Below, in pieces: positions 52,313-58,235 of a stretch of DNA of 58,235 nucleotides. The stretch comes from Butyrivibrio sp. CAG:318 (GTDB lineage: Bacteria > Bacillota > Clostridia > Lachnospirales > Lachnospiraceae), in contig FR889246.1 in assembly GCA_000431815.1 (NCBI GenBank), positions 11,531 through 69,765 of the forward strand. Reading direction: 5' to 3'. Position 1 is the stretch's first letter. Each line of letters starts with the position of its first letter. The position numbers were made by a program, and so were the translations under genes. Below the pieces are notes generated by a model that made no database searches, was not told where the DNA came from, and saw nothing but the letters and a program-made list of their open reading frames with translations.

Positions 52313-53119
52313 ATGACAAAGATTACTAAAAAGATTATCACTTTTATGCTTATGGCTCTTATGCTTCTTGCAATGCCTTTAACTGCATTTGCGGAAGATG
52401 AGACAGCAAAAGCTCCGTTTGATGCCAATGGCAAGTATAACGCAAGACTCGGCATCCAGGCCACAACGGCCGACGGCCAGATCTGGTTAGCCAGAATCGG
52501 TTACTATTCATCAAGAGACGACGGCGACAAGGTCACATCCGACAAAAAAGCAGAATTTGACGCAGGTACATTTACGGATGCAGTCATTGAAGGCAACGGC
52601 ACATATACAGTGTCATACAAGACATCTAATTTCGGCGGTGCCGTAAATCTTCAGCAACTCCAGGTAGCAACTGACATTCCTATGGAAAATGACCTTACAT
52701 TCTCGAATCTCAAGGTTGAAATCAACGGAAATACTGTAGTTACATACAAGGATGTATATATCGACGAGGATGCTTACGCCATTCCTTATACATGTCTTCT
52801 CGCATATAATAACTGGAGAAATGACCTTAAGAGCCGTGATGACTGTATGACTGCCGAAAACGTTTTTCCTGAGACAGGTGATGTGGAAGTCAAACTTACA
52901 TTCACAGTAAGCGGATTTGCATATGATGCTCCTACAGAAGCTCCTACAGAGGCTGAGACAACAGCAGCTGCCGCTACAAAGGCTGCCGAAAACGCAGCTT
53001 CGGATTCTTCTTCAACTGGCTTACCGCCCGTTGCTATCATCGGTATCATCGCAGGTGTTGTAGTTGTAGTTGTAATTGTGGTTGTAGCAGTAAGCGCTTC
53101 CAAGAAAAAGAAAGCATAA
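52313..53119 (+). CDS. Secreted, C-terminally membrane-anchored protein, 268 aa
   Basis: A signal peptide (MTKITKKIITFMLMALMLLA, cleavage near AFAED at about 29) leads to an exported domain of about 170 residues, mostly beta strands, with no family I recognise. A Thr/Glu/Ala linker (PTEAPTEAETTAAAAT) is followed by a helix at about 235-258 and KKKK, a stop-transfer anchor. There is no LPxTG motif; TGLPPVA resembles it only loosely. Perhaps it is a surface ligand-binding protein, next to the sugar operon but divergent. AGGAGG precedes the ATG. Confidence 0.75.
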   Translation: MTKITKKIITFMLMALMLLAMPLTAFAEDETAKAPFDANGKYNARLGIQATTADGQIWLARIGYYSSRDDGDKVTSDKKAEFDAGTFTDAVIEGNGTYTVSYKTSNFGGAVNLQQLQVATDIPMENDLTFSNLKVEINGNTVVTYKDVYIDEDAYAIPYTCLLAYNNWRNDLKSRDDCMTAENVFPETGDVEVKLTFTVSGFAYDAPTEAPTEAETTAAAATKAAENAASDSSSTGLPPVAIIGIIAGVVVVVVIVVVAVSASKKKKA

Positions 53120-53138
53120 TAACTGTTCCATATAAATT

Positions 53139-53184
53139 ACACGGCTGCAAGAATCCAAAGTTCTTACAGCCGTGTATATTTTTG
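53139..53184 (+). terminator. Terminator after the secreted-protein gene
   Basis: ACACGGCTG (53139-53147) and CAGCCGTGT (53167-53175) form a nine-pair stem, extended by AAGAA/TTCTT inside, followed by ATATTTTTG. It also lies at the end of the convergent EAL gene and may serve both. Confidence 0.85.
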
Positions 53185-53187
53185 TTC

Positions 53188-54870
53188 TTATTGTACCTTG
53201 GCAAATTTGTGTTCAAAATCAGCCAGTGACATCGGTTTGCCGAAATAATATCCCTGAATATAATCCGGTCCGATATGCTTAATGCGTTCAAGTTCCTCTT
53301 CCGTTTCTATTCCTTCTATACAGAATTTGGAATTAATACTGTGAGCCATCTGGGCCAGGTATTTAAGCAGGTTATATTCATAGTCATTCTTAAGTGCTTT
53401 CAGCGTAAATGACCGGTCAATTTTAATAACATCCGGTGTCAGGTTAAACAGATAATGGAAGTTGGAATATCCTGTTCCAAAATCATCCAATGCTATCGAT
53501 ATCCCGTATTTGCGAAGGCCTTCGCAGAAACTTATAAAGTTCTCGTTCGATTCCACAAAGCCGCTCTCCGTAAGTTCCACCACAAGATTACCCATTTTAA
53601 GTCCTGACTCTTTCATGACCTTAATAATTTCTGAAAGTACATTACTCTTAAGCACCTGTACATATGAAAGATTAAATGACACATGAAAATCCGGCAGAAA
53701 CTTCTGCATATATGTACATGCATATATAGCTTGTGATAAAACCCATTTGCCAACCGGAATTATCAGACCGCTCTCTTCAAGAATCGGTATAAATTCCATA
53801 GGTGACAACGGTCCCGTTTCAGGGGTATTGAATCTGAGTAATGTCTCCGCATGCGAAAATCTGCCACTTTCGATATCTATAATCGGCTGAAATAATGTGG
53901 TAAATCCATTAAATCCGTCGTCCACGCTTTTTCTCAGCACCTGGAGTATCTTACGTCTTCTGACAAAATCCCTGTAATCCTTATCCTTATATACGTAAAA
54001 CGCGGTTCCGGACACTTCTCTGGTTCTGCCAAGTGCGAATTCGGTAAGTTTCATCAGTTCGTTATAATTCATGCCTTCTGACTCTTCAACATCGACCGCT
54101 CCTGCTGAGACAGTGAAAAATACTTCATAATGGCTTTCCTCTATAAATGCCGTAACTTTATTCGCAACCATTTCGTATAATGCATGTGCAGAATCGACAT
54201 TATATCTGTTATAATCCAGAACCATAAACTCATCCGTACCGTCAAGCTTATATAATTTCTGATTCTTGCCTACGCATTCCGATATGCAGTCGGAAGTTTT
54301 CTTAAGAACCTTCTCACCATACTCGGGCCCGAAATTCTCGACAATCTCTCGGAACTCATCGATTCCGAATCTGATAAGAAACGCACCGTTATCCTTATTG
54401 ACATATTTGACAAGGTCTTCCTTCAGAAAGGCTTCACCTCTGAGTCCGCTGATGTTATCGGCGCGCTGTTTCTCTCCGATTTCATTAATACAGCCAACCA
54501 AAGCAATTGGATCACCATTCTCATTTCTTACAAGCCGGCCTCTGCAGCTTATCCACACTGCTTCGCCCATCCTGTTGGTCCACCTGTATTGAAGATTATG
54601 AAAACTGTAGTTAGCATCCGAAAATATTTTTGAAATATCATGTGAAAGTGTGTACCAATCATCCGGATGTGTCAATTCCTTAAGGTGCTCATTTACATTC
54701 GTAAATCTGCTCGCCGGCAGTCTAAACCGCTCTACCGCCGTCGGTGATATACAGTACACATCATTTACCAGATCATAGACGTACAAATAATCGTCCATGC
54801 ATGGGCTTAACGCATGGATGATTTTCTCATATTGTTCCAGCGATACTTTGCTTTCCTTTGAATCAGACAT
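53188..54870 (-). CDS. PAS-GGDEF-EAL protein, probable c-di-GMP phosphodiesterase, 560 aa
   Basis: The N-terminal 130 residues form a PAS sensor (SPCMDDYLYVYDLVNDVYCIS). The GGDEF domain (about 145-300) is degenerate: GTDEF replaces GGDEF, so synthase activity is unlikely and GTP binding may be regulatory. The EAL domain (about 318-560) has AETLLRF in place of EALLRW, keeping the Glu, plus FNLSYVQ, VVELTES, ALDDFGTGYSN, IKIDRSF, IEGIETEEE and YIQGYYFGKP, consistent with an active phosphodiesterase. No membrane helix. ATG 54870 follows GGAGGAATA, 16 bases after the PocR-protein stop. Confidence 0.9.
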   Translation of the reverse strand: MSDSKESKVSLEQYEKIIHALSPCMDDYLYVYDLVNDVYCISPTAVERFRLPASRFTNVNEHLKELTHPDDWYTLSHDISKIFSDANYSFHNLQYRWTNRMGEAVWISCRGRLVRNENGDPIALVGCINEIGEKQRADNISGLRGEAFLKEDLVKYVNKDNGAFLIRFGIDEFREIVENFGPEYGEKVLKKTSDCISECVGKNQKLYKLDGTDEFMVLDYNRYNVDSAHALYEMVANKVTAFIEESHYEVFFTVSAGAVDVEESEGMNYNELMKLTEFALGRTREVSGTAFYVYKDKDYRDFVRRRKILQVLRKSVDDGFNGFTTLFQPIIDIESGRFSHAETLLRFNTPETGPLSPMEFIPILEESGLIIPVGKWVLSQAIYACTYMQKFLPDFHVSFNLSYVQVLKSNVLSEIIKVMKESGLKMGNLVVELTESGFVESNENFISFCEGLRKYGISIALDDFGTGYSNFHYLFNLTPDVIKIDRSFTLKALKNDYEYNLLKYLAQMAHSINSKFCIEGIETEEELERIKHIGPDYIQGYYFGKPMSLADFEHKFAKVQ

Positions 54871-54886
54871 TATTCCTCCGCGATTA

Positions 54887-55666
54887 TTATTCTAATGTAT
54901 CTCCCAGATGCTTAATTGAATCTGATATATTATTAGATACCTCTTTGATTCCTTTATATATAGCAGCTGAGTGTTTTGAAAGGTCACCCATCTGTTTAGC
55001 TACAACTGCGAATCCCACTCCTGCATCTCCCGACCTTGCAGCTTCTATCGAAGCATTGAGTGTAAGCATATTCTGTCGTGATGCTATTGTCTCAAGTTCC
55101 TTCGTCTTGTCCGAAATCGATTTAACGTCCAACTTCAGGCTTTCGATTTCATTATTGACGCTTTCTATACTTTCATGGGCTTTATTCTCCATATATGCCA
55201 GATTGGCCATTTCGTTAACCGTATCTGCAAGAAGCTGTGCAGCCGCTCTGATTGCGCTTTCTTCTCTTACAGGCACTTTCTTAAGCGCATCTATGTATTC
55301 TTCCTTTGAAATTCCAAGCTCATCCGCGATATGTTCAAACTCCGCGATATCCGGTTCTTTAGGAAGAACCTGTCCGCCGATTATAGCTCCGACTTTCTCA
55401 CCGTTAACTATAATATCTAATGCAAAATCCATCAATCCTGCATGGCAGTAGTAAACGCCTTTGCATTCGTTGTCACACTTTACGCATCTTCTGTTACCTT
55501 CAGGTGATCTACGGGTGTATTTCATACAAAAATCGGTAAAATTACTTCCTTCTGTTATATAATTGCCGTCCTGGTCAACTGCGATTGCTGCCAGTCCGGT
55601 TGCGTTTGAAAACATGTCCTGGATTTTCTGAAGCTTATCCAAATCCATAAAATCTTTTAAGTACAT
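54887..55666 (-). CDS. PocR-domain protein with short chemoreceptor signalling helix, 259 aa
   Basis: Residues about 5-150 form a PocR-type ligand-sensing domain (TGLAAIAVDQDGNYITEG, the Cys cluster RRCVKCDNECKG, and AIIGGQVLPKEPD). The last 100 residues are a methyl-accepting chemotaxis signalling helix with RQNMLTLNASIEAARSG, the region that contacts CheA/CheW. No transmembrane segment exists, so this would be a cytosolic receptor. No cheA or cheW gene is in the window. The start is ATG 55666 with GGAGG seven bases upstream; a TTG at 55672 abuts that site. It precedes the PAS-GGDEF-EAL gene in an operon. Confidence 0.82.
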   Translation of the reverse strand: MYLKDFMDLDKLQKIQDMFSNATGLAAIAVDQDGNYITEGSNFTDFCMKYTRRSPEGNRRCVKCDNECKGVYYCHAGLMDFALDIIVNGEKVGAIIGGQVLPKEPDIAEFEHIADELGISKEEYIDALKKVPVREESAIRAAAQLLADTVNEMANLAYMENKAHESIESVNNEIESLKLDVKSISDKTKELETIASRQNMLTLNASIEAARSGDAGVGFAVVAKQMGDLSKHSAAIYKGIKEVSNNISDSIKHLGDTLE

Positions 55667-55739
55667 AACCAAACCTCCAAATACATTTTATATAGTTCAT
55701 TTTATCACTTATTCTGACAAAAGTCCATAGCACACAATG

Positions 55740-56711
55740 TCATATTATGTCACCTGCTGACGATTTTCTGGCTTTTTTAAATAATTCTCCGTCCTTTTTG
55801 GTGATTATAGTATTTCTGATACCTTGTGAATCGCACACCCTTAGTCCGATATTGCCTTTACGTATGTCCGGATGCCGCAGTATGCACATGCCGTCGGATG
55901 TCACATCATCTTTCACAATCGCAATATAGCTGAATTTCTCATCCTCATACGGAACATCCGCCTCCTTGATGAGTTTATGTATCCGGCTTCTGGCCACTCT
56001 CACCGAAAAATGGCACCAGTCATCTTTATCAAGTCCGCACTTATTCTCATGCGTGCACGGAGCTGCTATATGCATGCCTCCGGCAAGAAAATATTCCCTT
56101 GCATGTGATATGACTTCAAACCCTTCCTTTGTTCCCGGTTCAACGATAAGGAGCATCTTGTCAGCCATATTCCAAAGCCTGTCAAATACAATCTCCCTGT
56201 CCTGTAATTTTATTTCATTAATCATATACGATGACATAACAAGGTCAGCATGCCGGTTCGCGTTATCATTAAGGATATCCTCATCATACCACTGCGCTTT
56301 TACCGTAATTTCCGACTGCATTGCGGCAAATATCTCCATCCCGCATTTTCTCATACAGTCTTCACGCTCTATCAGGCTTAAATGCCCAAGGGCAAACATA
56401 TCAGCTGCTGCCAATGATGCTGCACCGGTTCCGGCTCCGACATCAATCACCGTATCTATATTAATATCATTGTACATCAGAGATTTTTCCAATGCACTCC
56501 TGACTGCCGCATATGTCGCCGGCATTCTTACCGCGGCATATACCAGGGCCTGCAATTCATCGGAAATAAGTCTTTGGGATGTCTTATTGGATGAATGATA
56601 ATTATTACTTATCTTTGCCGATACCGCAGCAAGATCTCCCGGCCGGATTCCATACAGTCTTTCTTCTATTATTTGTCTTGCAATATCAATGTAGTCCATT
56701 ATGCCCGTCAT
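55740..56711 (-). CDS. Rsm22-like small-subunit ribosomal methyltransferase, 323 aa
   Basis: An S-adenosylmethionine-dependent protein of the Rsm22 family. It has the SAM loop VIDVGAGTGAAS near residue 90, then SSYMINEI, LLIVEPGTKEGFE, and the Cys/His cluster CTHENKCGLDKDDWCHFSVR with the DEKFSYIAIV end of the family's conserved block, suggesting an iron-sulfur site. Relatives help mitochondrial ribosome assembly; the bacterial role is unclear. The start at ATG 56711 is preferred (GGAG five bases upstream), with ATG 56699 also possible. It follows the YolD-like gene after 11 bases. Confidence 0.8.
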   Translation of the reverse strand: MTGIMDYIDIARQIIEERLYGIRPGDLAAVSAKISNNYHSSNKTSQRLISDELQALVYAAVRMPATYAAVRSALEKSLMYNDINIDTVIDVGAGTGAASLAAADMFALGHLSLIEREDCMRKCGMEIFAAMQSEITVKAQWYDEDILNDNANRHADLVMSSYMINEIKLQDREIVFDRLWNMADKMLLIVEPGTKEGFEVISHAREYFLAGGMHIAAPCTHENKCGLDKDDWCHFSVRVARSRIHKLIKEADVPYEDEKFSYIAIVKDDVTSDGMCILRHPDIRKGNIGLRVCDSQGIRNTIITKKDGELFKKARKSSAGDII

Positions 56712-56722
56712 CCTTTCTCCAA

Positions 56723-56956
56723 TCATCGATACTCGTCCTTCACTGCCGTCACAGCTTCCTCATCAGCATCCTTTATGGCTCTGTCATAGCCTTTAAGCGC
56801 CGCAAATGAGGCGAACTGTGCCGCCCTTCCCTCCATAGTCATATGGGGTCTGGTCTCCGATACATGGTGCGCCATATTAATAATGTCACCGTAACTTTCC
56901 TCCGCCGTGCCATTGCAGGCGGCATGCATCGTATACTCAATGATATCCTGTTCCAT
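56723..56956 (-). CDS. YolD-like small protein, 77 aa
   Basis: A small acidic protein of the kind found beside Y-family polymerase genes in Firmicutes, often called YolD-like. Visible features are YGDIINMAHHVSETRPHMTMEGRAAQFASFAALKGYD (positions 22-58, quoted only as a region), which matches the conserved NLPHHVS...RAAQFSPFAAL style. Its function is unknown; it may help the polymerase or its regulation. The ATG at 56956 overlaps the polymerase stop by one base (TAATG). Confidence 0.75.
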   Translation of the reverse strand: MEQDIIEYTMHAACNGTAEESYGDIINMAHHVSETRPHMTMEGRAAQFASFAALKGYDRAIKDADEEAVTAVKDEYR

Positions 56957-58235
56957 TATGCCTTATGACCTCCAATCTGACCGTTACGTTCTATTGCCGT
57001 GGCGCCTTCCTCAAAATTCATCCCGCGAAGCAGTGCATTCTTTCCGTAACGCTTCTTGATATCCAGAATAGCATGCTGAATTCGTTTCTCTTTCTCAATA
57101 TCATGACCGCCATCATCCTGTTTCACGCCGAGTTCATTATCTTCGGTAAAAAATTCCAGCTGCCCCCGCCTTACGTCATTATATGCTTCCGATTCGGGAA
57201 CAACATGACATGCCGCAACATTAAGGCGCCTTATAAGAAGATCGCGGTTGGTTATACTATCATACAATCCGGTCACAGCTTCCGTTATAATCCGCGTGGA
57301 AGATGTCCTTATGTCAAGGTTAACTGTTCCGTGTGCATGCTTTGGTATCCGTCTTCCATAACGGTCAATTACCGTATCTCCTGAATATGAGCCGGTCACA
57401 TTCTCCACATCATACCCAACCGTTATCACCATCTGATCCGTCACAAGTCCTTTATCAACCAGATCCAGCACCAGAACATCCGTCATCTCTTTAATGACTA
57501 TGCGTGCTTTTTCAAATGTGTACGGTTCCTTAAGAACCTGACCGGAACTAAGACTATTCGCAGACGGTGTATAAGCCTTGGCATCGGCTATTGTGCACGG
57601 TTCCCATCCCCATGCATGATCTATCAGAAGCTCTGCATTCACCCCGAAAAGCTTATACAACAGATCCTCGTTATAATAATCGCTGTCTCTGCCAACGGAA
57701 CATCTGGCAACATCTCCCATTGTATAAATGCCCTTGGACGCCAGCTTAGAGGCATATCCTCTTCCGACCCGCCAGAAATCCGTAATAGGCTTATGATTCC
57801 ACAACAGTTTCCTATAGCTCATCTCGTCGAGTCCCGCTATCCTGACACCATTCTCATCCGGCGGCATATGCTTGGCAACAATATCCATCGCGATCTTACA
57901 CAGATACATATTCGTGCCTATTCCTGCAGTTGCCGTAATTCCCGTAGTATCAAAAACATCTCTTATCATACGCATGGCAAGTTCGCGCACACTGATTCCA
58001 TATGTATTAAGATAAGATGTAACATCCATAAACACTTCATCTATCGAATATACCAGTATATCCTCCGGGGCGACATATTTAAGGTATATGCTGTATATCC
58101 GCTTGCTGTATTCAATATACCTGGCCATCTGCGGTCCGGCAGCTATATATGACACCTTCATGTCCGGGTGATTCTTCAATTCATTATCATCATACGATTC
58201 TCCGATAAAACGCCGGCCCGGTGCTCTGTACAACC
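56956..58235 (-). CDS. Y-family DNA polymerase (UmuC/DinB-like), N-terminus off the window
   Basis: The C-terminal 426 codons of a translesion polymerase; the gene begins beyond the right edge, so the usual first DxD motif is missing. Visible motifs include the catalytic YSIDEVFMD, then TATAGIGTNMYLCKIA, the helix-hairpin-helix region (GRGYASKLASKGIYTMGDV), and a little-finger domain (GVNAELLIDHAWGWEP, SANSLSSGQ). The length and the YolD-like neighbour fit the Firmicute UvrX/UmuC-like branch rather than DnaE. A TTG at 58233 is only an artefact of the edge. Confidence 0.9.
   Translation of the reverse strand, partial: LYRAPGRRFIGESYDDNELKNHPDMKVSYIAAGPQMARYIEYSKRIYSIYLKYVAPEDILVYSIDEVFMDVTSYLNTYGISVRELAMRMIRDVFDTTGITATAGIGTNMYLCKIAMDIVAKHMPPDENGVRIAGLDEMSYRKLLWNHKPITDFWRVGRGYASKLASKGIYTMGDVARCSVGRDSDYYNEDLLYKLFGVNAELLIDHAWGWEPCTIADAKAYTPSANSLSSGQVLKEPYTFEKARIVIKEMTDVLVLDLVDKGLVTDQMVITVGYDVENVTGSYSGDTVIDRYGRRIPKHAHGTVNLDIRTSSTRIITEAVTGLYDSITNRDLLIRRLNVAACHVVPESEAYNDVRRGQLEFFTEDNELGVKQDDGGHDIEKEKRIQHAILDIKKRYGKNALLRGMNFEEGATAIERNGQIGGHKA

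Noticed and set aside
52900..53119. LPxTG-type sorting signal in the secreted protein
   Set aside because: TGLPPVA before the C-terminal helix does not match LPxTG or NPxTN; the helix plus KKKK suffices as a membrane anchor.
55672..55672. TTG start for the PocR-domain protein
   Set aside because: It sits one base from the GGAGG, while ATG 55666 has seven-base spacing.
1..58235. CRISPR arrays, prophage, transposases or rRNA genes
   Set aside because: No direct-repeat arrays, integrase/transposase motifs or rRNA sequence were seen.

Overview
The window reads as chromosomal DNA of a low-to-moderate GC anaerobic Firmicute, most likely a Lachnospiraceae member (Roseburia / Lachnospira / Butyrivibrio type). 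The signs are strong AGGAGG-like ribosome binding sites, a cdaA-cdaR-glmM operon, a T-box-controlled trp operon, a type III glutamine synthetase, class B sortase, DUF4867 and DUF2142 proteins, and a YolD-like/Y-family polymerase pair. This placement rests on gene content and protein style only; no database was searched. I saw no phage, insertion sequence, rRNA or CRISPR array.

Bases 1-20.6 kb (minus strand) form a rhamnose-containing cell-surface polysaccharide locus. It holds a polyprenyl sugar-phosphate transferase, an LCP ligase, two DUF2142 membrane proteins, rfbD-B-A-C for dTDP-L-rhamnose, a Wzm/Wzt-type ABC exporter, six GT2 glycosyltransferases and a phosphohexomutase at the distal end that could feed glucose-1-phosphate to RfbA. 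It lies directly downstream of the c-di-AMP operon (20.6-26.7 kb: three membrane proteins, one with a Big2-like domain, then cdaA, cdaR, glmM), so wall precursor supply, c-di-AMP and polysaccharide synthesis are adjacent.

Bases 26.8-35.7 kb (minus) carry a ThrH-like HAD phosphatase, an unusual receiver protein, and the complete trpEGDCFBA operon behind a T-box leader with a UGG specifier. tRNA-Ser(CGA) and tRNA-Gln(CUG) lie upstream with their own promoter and terminators. Bases 36.4-42.4 kb (mostly plus) carry P-II, a GNAT, cyclophilin, class II aldolase, class B sortase and glnN with a hairpin attenuator in its leader.

Bases 42.4-52.1 kb (minus) look like one sugar-use operon: xylulokinase-like kinase, DUF4867 protein, fucose/arabinose-type isomerase, 1128-residue GH2 enzyme, then a cytosolic protein joining a LacI-type sugar-binding fold to a GGDEF domain, and finally luxS. 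Bases 52.3-58.2 kb hold a secreted membrane-anchored protein, a PAS-GGDEF-EAL protein paired with a PocR-domain short chemoreceptor-like protein, an Rsm22-like methyltransferase, a YolD-like protein and a Y-family polymerase cut by the window edge.

The most unusual features are the sugar-binding/GGDEF fusion inside the sugar operon with luxS behind it; the glnN attenuator with an ANTAR-like hairpin competing with the terminator; a glycosyltransferase with a decayed second catalytic domain next to its intact tandem paralogue; a receiver protein with two GspE-N-like segments and a CheX-like middle; and a promoter nested in the trp terminator. No wholly new system is proven by sequence reading alone.
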